NCBI RefSeq assembly: GCF_000006445.2
Contig: NC_006047.2
Location: 1,116,001 to 1,180,000, forward strand
Reading direction: 5' to 3'
Source of the DNA: Debaryomyces hansenii CBS767
Lineage: Eukaryota > Ascomycota > Pichiomycetes > Serinales > Debaryomycetaceae
Length of the DNA: 64,000 bases
The notes under the pieces were generated by a model. The model ran no database searches and was not told the DNA's origin. It saw nothing but the letters and a program-made list of their open reading frames with translations. This document shows, piece after piece, positions 50,285-61,800 of this stretch. A program made the position numbers and the translations under genes. Within the stretch, counting starts at the first letter, position 1, and the number at the start of each line of letters is the position of its first letter.

Positions 50285-51010
50285 GGCGTATTTGTTCTTC
50301 CACAAATATTCACTTTTCTATGTTCAGCAATCGATAACCAGTCTATCTTTAGTCAAATTGGAGATTTGACGGTGTAGTGTTTTTATAAAATTCCAATCTA
50401 TTCAACAAGTTAATCAACTTAAAAATCAACTAGCAAAAAAAAAAAACAAAAAAAAATTATGCAGTACTAGAGTAAAATTCTGATAGTACTGTTGATCCAA
50501 ATAACAAAAGAAAATAAAAATGCCTATATATCCTTGATATATTGAAGTGTTACGTCTTAGTCAATAAATCACTAAGGAATTAAGTATTTCGATGAAGGCT
50601 TTTCTTGACTATTACAAAATCAAATTTCTGATTCGTTTCGCACTGTGCCTTGTTTGGAATTTTGCTATTTTTGTCCTACGCTATTGTTCTTTTTTTAAAT
50701 TTGTTTCTGTTCAGGAAGAATGCGATGTGTCTACATATGGCATGGAAGAAACAATCAATAGAACATAATGCAAGTAGGAATAATAAGGAAACCCTGTAGG
50801 ATTAAATGGCTTTGTTGTAGTATTTATGGCAGAAATCAGGCTTCGAAGTAATAGTGGCATTGTTACCGAGGCTAGAAAATGTCTGAATAGCCCTAATGTG
50901 CCTAAAATCAGTATACAATTTGGAGTTGCAATTAAATTAGATATAAATTAGGTATAAATTAGACCTTGTATATAATGGTATATATGGCTATATGGATGGT
51001 AAGTAGTGAT
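50285..51010. other. Intergenic, CHS3 promoter and MON2 3' region
   Basis: About 725 bp. A long A-rich tract at about 50435-50457 lies 150 bp upstream of CHS3. A 58-codon frame at 50592-50768 (plus strand) encodes a peptide with one hydrophobic segment but contains two CTG codons and no codon bias, so I do not call it. The rest is AT-rich. Confidence 0.4.
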
Positions 51011-54000
51011 CTAGGAAGAACGACGGGAGAAGCTTTGTAAGGCGATTGCAAGCATGGAGTCTAGACGATCGATTCTGGAAGCGAATGGGATGGACTTCGT
51101 TAACAATACATAGAGAACATCGAAGATTTCCCCGTCTTCCGGAGTTCGAAGGGTTTTCTGGACACCAAGAATCCCGTCCATGGCAATAAGTAGCTCTTCT
51201 TGTTGTATTTTGGGAAAGGGGGACTTGTGGAGAAGCATTTGCTCGGATATAAACCGTCTGAAGATGAACGCAGCTCTACACACGAAATATTGCAAACTGA
51301 GCTCGCGGAGTCCTTTGGTCGAGTCCACGTTCAGATGGGAAAACTTTATGAGTTCCTGTAGGCACATTACTCTAGTTTTTCTATTGGAATAGATGTCAAG
51401 CGTCTTCGCACTGCCAAAGGAAGTATCAAAATTGAAGTTAGCTAAAGCTGAGGTGAATTCTGAGATTGTATCAGTCGAGGACTGGATTGAATCCTCTATA
51501 TCGTTGTTTTTGTATAAAAAGGATTTGTGGTAGACGTTTTCGATGAAGTCAATCATCAACGTTTCGTTCTTGGTATCTGTCATCAATGCTGGTAATACAA
51601 TGTCACTCAACTCAAAGTACTGATTGATATTTACAGTCTCTTGTTGAGGGTCTGTTTCGCTTTCGAAGCAGATATTGACTCCTGTTATAATCAACTTCCA
51701 TAGTTCTGTTGCATTTTGATCATCACGAAGATGTGCTAAGTTGTCCTTAACAAGCTTGCTTGTTATGAACTTCAAAACATGATTTGCCTCTATCCATAAC
51801 GGTGTATAATCTCGTTTTTCTATCCCGGTTGCTTTCATTTTAATTACCTCTAATAGAGACTTGAAAAGTCTGCTGATGGTCTTCTCTTTTAATAGAATCT
51901 TATAATCGTCCACCTCGTTTAACTTTTCTCTCAACAATAGCATTGACAAATGACTTACTGCTATGAAAGTTGGAATCGTTACCTTGTCTTTCAATTTAGC
52001 ACCCAATTTTTGTTCAATTCTCATCTTTGTTCCAAACGGATATACAACTATACTACTCAACTGCTGAATAACACATGATCTCACGTATGGATCCTTCAGG
52101 TCAATACACTCTAAATTATCAATTACCGATTTTTGTAACTGAGATGGTCTGACATTATCCAAATGAGCACTAGGTAAAACCGGATATCTTGCACACCTAT
52201 TAAGCATATTTATTATAGTGTTGATTTTTTCAACGTCTAATGAATCCTTGATAATCTTGTATAATGGTGGGAAACATTTCATCAAGTTCGATAAGGAGTC
52301 TTGGTATAACGGATTCACAAAATCATATTCCACCGGAACATTAACCCAAAATTCAAACAATAAACTCCTAACCTCCTCGGTGTCAGTATTAGGAATATTG
52401 TCAAATGGAACCAATAAGTCATGAAATGATTTAAAACTTTTCAAATTTAAGTCTACCCATTTCAAGCCAAGGAGCCTATTGAAGTACTTTATAAGTCCTT
52501 CCCAGAAGTATTTTAAAGTTTGCTGACGTTCACTATGGCCAAAGTCCATCATAAACTTTCCATATAATGAAACTAATCCCGAGAGAATTAAATTTAAACT
52601 CTCGATCCATTCCTTCTTGTTAAACTTGGAATTGTCCAAATCGATTTCAAGGTTAAGTAAGGTTGGCAATACTATTTCATAAATTAAATCCCATGATGGC
52701 AACAAACTTCCATGAACATCTATAATCTGGAAGAAAGTTTGGATCGCACCGTCTCTGACTTGTGCTCTCGAATCTGTAGACAATTTCGATAAGGTCGAGA
52801 CCAAATATATATCCAATAATTTATAGAAAGTTTGATTTTCTTTCGGCTCGTTTTCAATAATTCTTATTAATTCCGCATCTGTCTTTATTACAAAATTGAA
52901 TTCTTGGGTCTCTTTAGTAGATAATATTTTTGATTTCAAAGAATCACTAATCAACCAAAAGTAACTAACTGAGCTGAACGAAATATTCAAATCATATTTT
53001 TGATGACAGAAATTATACAACGTTTCAATCAAAATATGCATTTGATCAAAAGGCAATGTGGACATAAATTCATCCAAAATTAGCTTCAATGTATTAAACG
53101 ATGAATCTATCACAAGCCTCACTTTTTCTTTCAAATTATTGTCTTCATTATCCGATTCTGCAGATCTGAACGAAGTATTCAAAATTCTAAACACTGTATG
53201 CCACGAGTTTTGATAATACTTATCGAATTTATCAATTAATTCATGTAATGTGGTTAAAACTAGTAAATGCATTTCAGTCTCACAATTGAGAACTAATAAC
53301 TCATTCGGAAGACCTAATTTAAACAACTTGTCAAGGAATCCTCTCAACCCATCTAAGGATTTTTGGGATGTTTTGACATTGATAGAGCTTTCAGTAGACT
53401 CAAACCCTTCATGGGTTATATCCTTAATGATACCATCAAACGTGTTAACAATATAAATCCTGAGCTTATATCCTATATTACTACCTCTTTCAGCACCTAA
53501 ATTAATAAAATAATCACATATAAGATTCCATGACTTGTCATTCTCAATGAGAAATTTATTAGGGTTAATCTGGCAAATATTTCCTAACATTTTGAGATAA
53601 TATACCTTATTGTAAGGACATACAATCATTTGATCGCTAATAATCTGACTCGTATCTTTGCCATTGTCATTCGCAGTTTCTAGCTCTTTCGTTTTTTCTT
53701 TCTGAGCGCTACTAAAGGCTTCATCAGACAAATTGGTTAGCGCAGCTATCAATTCATGGAACGACTCTAGTTGGTACTCATTGATACTTTCGAAGAATTT
53801 CTTTTTGGAAATTTCGATATTATTCAAGTCACTTGCAGTTAGCTTAGGTAACATGTCATTCGTGAATTTCATATTCTTATTAAGATATCCACTATATTCA
53901 TCTGGCCCATTCATATAATAATCACACCATTGAAAGGTTATCCATATGATAGACCACAGATTTTGTAAGGTTGACCCCAAAGAAACAGCTAGATTTGCCA

Positions 54001-55810
54001 ATGCCCGTAAACAAATAACCTGTCTTGAATTGAAGCTTCTGGATTTAATTTGTGATTGCGGTTGTGACGAAAGATTGTGATCTGATGAATGTTTTTGAAG
54101 AGACGAGCTAAACGATTCAACAACAGACTCTCCAAGTGCAAATAGCTGCTTGCCTTGTTCTTGAAGTCCACTGTTACCCGGTTGATTAGCTTTTGTTTCA
54201 TTCTTACTGGTATTCTTAATTATCGCTTTCGAAAGCATACCTAATAATCCATCTCTTAAGCTACCAAGCCCTAGCAATCCAGTCGCGTGTGTAAATTTCT
54301 GTAAGGTTCTTATTAATTGATGAAATCCGTCATTATCAATATAAGAATAAATAAACCTTTCAAATAAGGACGATACCTCTGGATATGTATTTTCGATTAA
54401 GGATGTAACGAATTCAACCTTTGCTTCTAGTCCTGTCAGGTTAGATTCATCAGATAAATTATTAACAAATTTTGCAATGCCATCTGTATAAGTTAATAAA
54501 ACAGAAAAAGTCAAATATATTGGATAGTTTGGCGGAATTGAAACTGGCGATTCTTGTTTATCTAAATGGTCAAGTATAGATATTTTCATATTCGAAGATT
54601 GCTTCGATAAATAAGTATGTTGGTTTGATGGAGACTGATTTTGAGATATTGAGGTAGGTGGAGGCTTCACAACATCATTCATTATGTACGCATTATGCAG
54701 CAAATAAGTGCATAAGATAGACATTAATTCTTGAATGACATTCTTCTTCTTCGGGTTATTGTCATACTTATCATAGATAGATTGTATAACACTGAAATCC
54801 GAAAATAAACCACGAAACATCTCCAAAACTGTGATTTTTACCCAGTTTGTCTTTTCGGCTGGGTCGTTATTGCCATTGATCAACATATGGTTCAAAAATG
54901 ATAGAACAATTTCACTTTCGACTTCTAAATTATCGAGTTGGGATGCTAATAGCACATGAAATATCCGGATGGTTCGAATAGTCATAGGAAAGCTCTGGGT
55001 AGGCGCATTTAGTATTCTTAATAATGCCGGGATTATCTTGACTCTCACCAAAAAACACAATTCCTGATGCCTGTCGAATAGACCTTTATGATTTGACAAA
55101 ATGCTCTCTATAATCTCTAGCACCGATGAGGACTTTATATTTATAAATTCGGTAAAATATGCTGGTTTCTCATTCTCAATTAGTCCACATAAATCATTAA
55201 ATATTTTGAACCCTTCCAAAGATGAATCGTTAATCTTTATGGTTTCATCGTTGTCAATTTTCAACTCATTCTTAAGGTTGCCTCCTTCTTCAATCTTATC
55301 ATACACATTACTAAATAATTGCTGTAAAGTGGCTGATGCTGTATTAATCACGACGGTGGATTTATTGCTAGCTGTCAAGCTTGAACAAATCCCCAATAGC
55401 TTCAATAATTGAGAATTTGTAATAAACCGATTGTAATTCTGCATGAGCGTTGGTAAACATTGTAAGATCCTTAGCTGGATATCTGTTGCCAAATTAGTAG
55501 CTTCTTTCAACGAATCTAACAACTCATTCAAGCATTCCACGGGTATTATTTCACCTATAATTAACTTATGAATAATCGGAATCGATATTGTGGCAAACTT
55601 AGCATTTCCAGTATTACAAGATATCAAGAATGGTTTTAGTATATCCATTTTGATTTCGTTCTGTGAAATATCATGGATCTTTTCTTGGGGTTGATAACTT
55701 TTCAAATCTGTAATAGCCTTATCACACGCATGTCTAATTTCACTATTCCGTCTCTTCGACTCGGAAGCCAAATTACTCAAGTCATTAATGAGCTGTTGCA
55801 CAGTACTCAT
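51011..55810 (-). CDS. MON2: MON2 trans-Golgi/endosome scaffold protein
   Basis: Encodes 1599 residues, close to the 1636 of S. cerevisiae Mon2. It is almost entirely helical with HEAT-like repeats and has no membrane span. The N-terminal DCB-type region (LINDLSNLASESKRRNSEIRHACDKAI, then FLISCNTGNAKFATISIPIIHKLI) and the following HUS-type region match the Mon2/large Arf-GEF family, but no Sec7 catalytic domain is present, as expected for Mon2. Mon2 works with Dop1 and the flippase Neo1 on late Golgi and endosomes in retrograde sorting. A polar linker occurs around residues 530-600. The start ATG follows a weak CAACACATACTTAGAGA context. Confidence 0.88.
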   Translation of the reverse strand: MSTVQQLINDLSNLASESKRRNSEIRHACDKAITDLKSYQPQEKIHDISQNEIKMDILKPFLISCNTGNAKFATISIPIIHKLIIGEIIPVECLNELLDSLKEATNLATDIQLRILQCLPTLMQNYNRFITNSQLLKLLGICSSLTASNKSTVVINTASATLQQLFSNVYDKIEEGGNLKNELKIDNDETIKINDSSLEGFKIFNDLCGLIENEKPAYFTEFINIKSSSVLEIIESILSNHKGLFDRHQELCFLVRVKIIPALLRILNAPTQSFPMTIRTIRIFHVLLASQLDNLEVESEIVLSFLNHMLINGNNDPAEKTNWVKITVLEMFRGLFSDFSVIQSIYDKYDNNPKKKNVIQELMSILCTYLLHNAYIMNDVVKPPPTSISQNQSPSNQHTYLSKQSSNMKISILDHLDKQESPVSIPPNYPIYLTFSVLLTYTDGIAKFVNNLSDESNLTGLEAKVEFVTSLIENTYPEVSSLFERFIYSYIDNDGFHQLIRTLQKFTHATGLLGLGSLRDGLLGMLSKAIIKNTSKNETKANQPGNSGLQEQGKQLFALGESVVESFSSSLQKHSSDHNLSSQPQSQIKSRSFNSRQVICLRALANLAVSLGSTLQNLWSIIWITFQWCDYYMNGPDEYSGYLNKNMKFTNDMLPKLTASDLNNIEISKKKFFESINEYQLESFHELIAALTNLSDEAFSSAQKEKTKELETANDNGKDTSQIISDQMIVCPYNKVYYLKMLGNICQINPNKFLIENDKSWNLICDYFINLGAERGSNIGYKLRIYIVNTFDGIIKDITHEGFESTESSINVKTSQKSLDGLRGFLDKLFKLGLPNELLVLNCETEMHLLVLTTLHELIDKFDKYYQNSWHTVFRILNTSFRSAESDNEDNNLKEKVRLVIDSSFNTLKLILDEFMSTLPFDQMHILIETLYNFCHQKYDLNISFSSVSYFWLISDSLKSKILSTKETQEFNFVIKTDAELIRIIENEPKENQTFYKLLDIYLVSTLSKLSTDSRAQVRDGAIQTFFQIIDVHGSLLPSWDLIYEIVLPTLLNLEIDLDNSKFNKKEWIESLNLILSGLVSLYGKFMMDFGHSERQQTLKYFWEGLIKYFNRLLGLKWVDLNLKSFKSFHDLLVPFDNIPNTDTEEVRSLLFEFWVNVPVEYDFVNPLYQDSLSNLMKCFPPLYKIIKDSLDVEKINTIINMLNRCARYPVLPSAHLDNVRPSQLQKSVIDNLECIDLKDPYVRSCVIQQLSSIVVYPFGTKMRIEQKLGAKLKDKVTIPTFIAVSHLSMLLLREKLNEVDDYKILLKEKTISRLFKSLLEVIKMKATGIEKRDYTPLWIEANHVLKFITSKLVKDNLAHLRDDQNATELWKLIITGVNICFESETDPQQETVNINQYFELSDIVLPALMTDTKNETLMIDFIENVYHKSFLYKNNDIEDSIQSSTDTISEFTSALANFNFDTSFGSAKTLDIYSNRKTRVMCLQELIKFSHLNVDSTKGLRELSLQYFVCRAAFIFRRFISEQMLLHKSPFPKIQQEELLIAMDGILGVQKTLRTPEDGEIFDVLYVLLTKSIPFASRIDRLDSMLAIALQSFSRRSS

Positions 55811-55946
55811 TCTCTAAGTATGTGTTGATGAGTAGTCAATTGGTTATATGGTTCTATTTACAAGCTGTACTTAACTCTTATGGGTTTTTGTTTAGTTTTT
55901 CTCGACTACACGACTATATGAAAAATCTAATGTACATTCAATCTAC

Positions 55947-57638
55947 TTAACACCAAGTATGAAAGAGTCTATAATACCACGGCCTAGAAACCCATAACAG
56001 CTTCTCTTCGGCAATTAGTTGATTATACATTTCTATATCAACCAATTGGCGGTCTGTTGTGATATCCATGTCTTTTGCCCTCACATATAGTTTCCAGTTT
56101 CTACTCCAAATCTTGTGACCGAGATAGAATACAAGAACTACAGGAGCAGCAAGATATACTTGTAAGAAGGTAGCTATATCCTTCTCCTTTCCATTGACTG
56201 GGTATAACCCAACGTAAAATTGAGCAATAAGCACCAATACGTTGATAATTAACGAGAAGTAAGCACCCAAAGTATTACCAGCAGCACGAAATGGGAATTG
56301 ATCTAAAGATACTCCTTGAACTTTAAAGGCATAGGTCACACGTATATGAGATAAGGATATGGAAAACCAAGTAAAGATAGTAGATAATCCAGATAATGCA
56401 AGTAACCAGTTGAAAACCGTCTCTTGTTTAGGAGATGCCGATACAAACCCAAGTAATCCAACTGCTAAGGTCACTAGTAATGCCACGAGAGGTCTTCCAT
56501 TTCTGTCCACATACGCCAAAATCTTAGGACCATGCCCTGCATGTGCCAAGGAGACAAGTGGTCTATAAGAGGCATATACAGAGGCATTGGCAACTGATAA
56601 GACAGCGATTAAAATAACCACGTTGAAGATTGAAGGTAAAACCTTGATGCCACTGTTTTGGATGGCAACAACGAATGGAGATGCAGAACTCGATGAGTTG
56701 CTCAATAATTTAGGGTCATTGTATGGAACTAGAAAGCAAATCATAATAGTAGAGAGCATATAGAAAATTATAATTCTCCAGAATACTTGCTTGATAGCCT
56801 TTGTTAATGCTCTCCTAGGGTTTTTCGATTCTGCTGCTGCTAAAGCACATAGCTCAGTACCCGCAAAAGAAAATGCTGCATTGACAAACACGGAGCATAC
56901 CCCTTTGAATCCGTGAGAGAAAGTCCCTGGGTTATGCCAAAACTTTCCACCAATATAGCCCTGTTGACCACCTCCAGCAACCACTATTATAGCTAGGATA
57001 CAAAACCCGACAATGGCAACAACTTTGATCAAAGAAAATATAAACTCTGCTTCTCCATATCCCTTGACACCAAAGATGTTGATAGCGACGATAATTACGT
57101 AAAAGACAGCTACCCATACAACCGAGTTAATAGACGAACCCCAAAATTGAATAGTTAAAGAAGCAGACACTAACGATAACGGTAATGTGACTAACCACTG
57201 AAAGCAATAATTCCAGTTCATGGCAAATCCCCAAGACTCATCGATGAACCTCACATTGTATACTAAAAAGTTACCTTGAACTGGAAATGCACTGGTTAAC
57301 TGTCCTAAAGATTGTACTATAAAGTATAGTAATAGTCCAATAATTGAATATGATATTACTAACCCACCAGGTCCAGATGTGGCCAATGCTGACCCTTGCG
57401 ATATGAAGAGACCCAGTCCAACGCACCCAGCGATGGCGATCATCTGAATATGCCTATCCTTCAAGTTCTGCTCTAACGGCGAATTAATCTGTTCTTTACC
57501 ATTTTCCAAATCGCTTGTCGTCTCTGTTTGATCAGCCCTCTTGAAAGAATCTATAAAATTCCCAATTTTTGAATGGCCATTTGAACTTTTAGAATATACC
57601 TGTATGCTTGAAGACGAATAATCAGTTGCGTCTTTCAT
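55947..57638 (-). CDS. Amino-acid permease (YAT/GAP family)
   Basis: Encodes 563 residues with about twelve membrane spans. A polar N-terminus of about 75 residues contains lysines suitable for ubiquitin-dependent endocytosis. Span 1 holds the family signature MIAIAGCVGLGLFISQGSAL followed by SGPGG. The motif AFSFAGTELCALAAAESKNPRRALTKAI in the middle is diagnostic of fungal amino-acid/proton symporters. The C-terminus ends RPWYYRLFHTWC, whose terminal Cys is in the palmitoylation position of yeast Gap1-type permeases. Substrate range cannot be read from sequence. General (GAP1-like) or AGP/DIP5-type transport is possible. A GATAAG element upstream suggests nitrogen control. Confidence 0.85.
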   Translation of the reverse strand: MKDATDYSSSSIQVYSKSSNGHSKIGNFIDSFKRADQTETTSDLENGKEQINSPLEQNLKDRHIQMIAIAGCVGLGLFISQGSALATSGPGGLVISYSIIGLLLYFIVQSLGQLTSAFPVQGNFLVYNVRFIDESWGFAMNWNYCFQWLVTLPLSLVSASLTIQFWGSSINSVVWVAVFYVIIVAINIFGVKGYGEAEFIFSLIKVVAIVGFCILAIIVVAGGGQQGYIGGKFWHNPGTFSHGFKGVCSVFVNAAFSFAGTELCALAAAESKNPRRALTKAIKQVFWRIIIFYMLSTIMICFLVPYNDPKLLSNSSSSASPFVVAIQNSGIKVLPSIFNVVILIAVLSVANASVYASYRPLVSLAHAGHGPKILAYVDRNGRPLVALLVTLAVGLLGFVSASPKQETVFNWLLALSGLSTIFTWFSISLSHIRVTYAFKVQGVSLDQFPFRAAGNTLGAYFSLIINVLVLIAQFYVGLYPVNGKEKDIATFLQVYLAAPVVLVFYLGHKIWSRNWKLYVRAKDMDITTDRQLVDIEMYNQLIAEEKLLWVSRPWYYRLFHTWC

Positions 57639-58853
57639 AGTTGCAAATTATCTCAAATCTGCTATAAGTACTGCAAAATAAGTCTATATAAGTTTTAAAA
57701 TGATAAGTTATCACCTTCCATTAGGGGAATCCAATCTTGTAGAAATTGATCATATTTGGGACAAAAGCTTTTACAAAAATGCCGATGCTTTGATGGCTAA
57801 CGGCATATTGGATTTTGCCGTTTATGTCGCTTTTTTTTTTTTTTTTTTTTTACTGCGAAATGCCAAACAATGCAGTACAATAAAGAACACTACTACTCCG
57901 TATAAGACAAATACAAGTATAGGGAAACGGACATCAGAGAGTTCATGAAATATGTAGAGGGGAAAAAATTGTGACTCTTGACTCAGTTAAATGACAATAA
58001 AGATATGAATAGAAACTCATGCCAATTGAACGCAAGGCTACACAAATGAAGACGTAAGCCGTTCGCTCATAATCTGTAGTTTAAAGCACTTTCCAATTTT
58101 TATATAGGAGATTTCAATATTCTAAAAGGTATGTAAGTATTCGATGTATTGGAATTATTAAGAATATTTGGTTTAGTTCTTAATTTTAGATTTTTGGATT
58201 TTTTGGATTCTTATACGATTTTTAGAGTTTTTTACGAGCTTTTAAGCTTTTTTAGAACATATCATTAATTCTATATTCCAGACCATTTCCATATCTTAGA
58301 TTCCCCGTTACAGCAGAGTTCATATTTTTGACAATTTTGAGTCTTATTTGGCAGCTTATTCAATCCGTCTTGAGAATATTCGTTGAGTAATCGGAGATAT
58401 GTTTAATATTGCTGAGAGGTTGCACCCGATGAGATGGATTTTCGACACACCCTCAGATTTATGAATATTCCATTTAGCATTAATTACAGATCTATACTTC
58501 CATGTGGTATCAAGTTTTTCTTTATATATATGATATGCCGAAAGTGCGTTCTTAACTTTAGGCCTTTAAAGCTTTGTTAGCGGAGCTTGATTACTATTGT
58601 CTAAAAGACAGCGAAAGAAAGTTTTAAAAAAATTCCAAAAATAAATTGTCATACTTACTAGGAGGATTAAAGTATTCTTGTATATATGTAGAACCTTTTC
58701 AGTAATCTCTAATCTCGATCTCCTGTCTGGTTAAAGTCTATGTAGAGATAATGCTTGCAAAATAATATTAGTGTTTCTACCGAAATTTGCTACAATGTTA
58801 GTTCGATATGATTATTCAGTTACCATATAGGCAATGAATAGACTTCATGACAT
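57639..58853. promoter_or_regulatory. Divergent promoter, permease and SIP3-type gene
   Basis: About 1.2 kb. GATAAGTTATC at 57702-57712, about 64 bp upstream of the permease ATG, offers GATA-factor sites on both strands, typical of nitrogen catabolite control. A run of 21 T occupies 57831-57851. Near 58185-58250 a T-rich segment repeats TTTTTGGATT and similar words. A short frame at 57700-57948 runs through the T-run and is not coding. No RNA gene was seen. Confidence 0.4.
57831..57851 (+). repeat. Poly-T tract (21 nt)
   Basis: An uninterrupted run of 21 T about 190 bp upstream of the permease start. Such tracts exclude nucleosomes in yeast promoters and are length-variable. It is the longest homopolymer I noticed in the window. 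Confidence 0.8.
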
Positions 58854-61800
58854 ATGACTTCGGCAGACGATTTCCGACTGATTAGGTTGATTGCTGTCAC
58901 CTTTAAGGAGGCTGCATTGGACTCCCCTAGTTTCCGAGCCTCAATCAATCATATGGATGATCAAATTGATAACATTGAGAAATGGATTATAGCATTATCT
59001 AGTTCCGTTAAGAAGTTTCCGAAATACTTAGAAGAATTGCAGTCATTTTCGAATTCATTATTAGAGCACCTAGTACCTCCATTTATCCAAGATGGCTTGA
59101 TAGATCAGGAATATACTGTTCAATCGCTAACTACAACCGGGGATGGATTGAAAAGACTTTGGGGTACGAGCCTTGCAGCGATGAATGTAAACTCATATGC
59201 AATCGATAGATTACATTCCCGGGTCATCAGGGATATTAATCACTTCAGAGAGCTGCGTACTCGTTTTGAGATGGCTCAAAATAAATACGATAAATACTTG
59301 GAAATATATCTTGCATCGTCGAAAACTAAAAATCCAACTATAGTAATGGAGGATGTGGCTCAATTATTTCAAGTAAGAAGAGATTATATACATGAGAGTC
59401 TTGAAGTGGTGATCCAATTAACGAAATTAGGAAATCTTTTGGATAAACTATTAGTTAGGTTTAGTACAGACTTTTGGAAAAACAAGAAAGAGCTATTTAC
59501 AAATTGGGTTGATACAGCGTACAAAGAAGAATGGGAAAAAATTCTGAAAATACAAAATTGGAGTGACTGTTATGCATCTGCAATTGGTAAGATAAATAAG
59601 GATTTGCACCAAGCGAGACACCAGGTCGAACAAAGTTCGTCCAACCAATACCAACCCTCTACGAATGCAGATGACTATAATGTTTCTTTAATTAATGCTA
59701 AATCTCTATTAGACAGTGAAGAAATAGCGTGCGAGAAACATGGATATCTTTTTATGAAGACTTATGTTGAAAAATCAGGCAAACCGATTTGGGTTAGGAG
59801 ATGGGGATTTATCAAGAACGGGGTTTTTGGATTGTTAATGTTGAGTCCGTCAAAAAAATTTGTTCAGGAATCAGATAAAATTGGTATTCTTCTATGCAAA
59901 ATCCAATATTCACCAAATGAAGACAGGAGGTTTTGCTTTGAAATAAAGACCGTTGATGTAACGATTCTTTTTCAAGCCGAAACGTTAAAAGAATTAAAGT
60001 CGTGGTTAAGCGTGTTCGAGAACGAGAGGTCAAGAGTCTCTAATTCTCAAGATACAGGGTTACTCAATATTGCATCCGGGAGATATCCACCGATATTAAT
60101 GGAATTTGCATCAACTGCGAATACATCGATGGATCGAGAATTGACCAATACTAAAATTATTAATTCGGTAGGACAAATCATTACTTCAAGTAAGTTGTCA
60201 AGCCACATTGAAAAAAACGAGGTATTCTTTAGAAATCATATTTATTATCAAATTCCTCAAATCAGACCTCCATTTATCACTGACACTACTAGATCGTCAA
60301 TTATAGGATATAGTATTGCAGATGCAACATCTTTACCAACGGCTCTCACGGCTAATATCTGGGGATCAGTTAATTGGGGATTGTACTATTTAAATGATTA
60401 CTCAGATGCAAATCTTTCAGAAATGGATAAACAGAGGGATATTCGGTTGGCATCAGATGCCGATAGTTTTGAATCTGGTATTCATTATCCACATGACTAT
60501 CCTGACGATTTAGTACTGTTGGATATACAAATGAGAGCTCTTTTCGAGGTAGCAGTAGAACCAGGTGAAATCTGCTTGGTATCGTTTAGATGTATTTGCT
60601 CACCAAATTCTAAACAAGATTTAAGCGGAAGGTGTTTTATCACTAAAAATCATGTTTATTTTTATATCCAAGAAAGCGGATTTATTTCATTGTTTAAAAG
60701 ACATATAGGGTCCTTAGTTTCTGTTGAGTGCTCTCACCGGAAAAACAATGACTTACTCAAAATGTATAATGTTAGAGGTGTTATTACAATGAAGTTGTTT
60801 TTGGACGATGGTAACTTGATCAAACAAAAAATAATGCACATTGTAAACAATAGAATAAGTGATAATCCGAAGTGCAACGATGAGCTTGTTACTGAAATAG
60901 TTGAAATTGATGCTCAATATTATAAAGCAATGACTGATGCACGGAAAAAGGTATCAAATAATAAAGAGCCAGATATCATTCCTTCAGTTATTGCGAATAA
61001 TGTTGGCAATCGCCCATTGCAATTTAAGATTAATTATAGAGACGAGTCATATCTGATGCTTGAAAGAACGTATAATTTACCGCCAAAGGCAATATTCCAT
61101 GCATTACTAGGTGATAATTCTATTATTTTAGATGGAAAAAGTGCCTTCACCAGTTTGGGATCTATCATTAAGATGCCTTGGGGCAAAAAACCAAACGGTA
61201 AATTGCATCGTAAATTCAATTCTCCAACAATTTATGAAGGAAGGAGTAAAGCTGAACTTCAATTCGAGCAAAGCATAGAAAATATGGTGGATGATGAATA
61301 TTATAATTTCACTCATGTAAAATCGAGTTACAAATTTCTTGGTTGCAAATTCAGCATCAAATATAGATTCATTATAACGAGACACACGTATACACAAAGT
61401 AAATTCTTTGTGTACGCACATACTGAATGTGATAAGTGTCTGGTGCTATCTAAAATGATCCAAACCATATGCCACAGGCTCTGCATCAATCAAGCTAGAA
61501 CTCTCGACATAGATTTAAAGAATGTCGTCAAAAAAGTGGGTAGACATGGCATGATTGTCAAATCTATATACCTTTATGGCAAATTAACCCAATCTGAACA
61601 ATATGTTGATGAATTCAAGCCAATTCCCGTCATCAAAATTCGAGTATTCGGAGTTTTAAGCATTCTCATCAGAAAATTCTTATTCTACAACTTGGTCATA
61701 GTCTCAGGACTTTTCCACTTTGTTGTAAACTCAGTCATCACGTTTGCTAGAGGTATTCGTATGAACTATGCCCTAGTATTTATATTACTACTTTCTACGT

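Noticed and set aside
50285..50305. Seven-codon N-terminal extension of CHS3
   Set aside because: It begins with TTG; the ATG at 50284 is the first proper start.
50592..50768. 58-codon frame with one hydrophobic segment upstream of CHS3
   Set aside because: It contains two CTG codons, shows no codon bias and lies in a promoter region; most likely chance.
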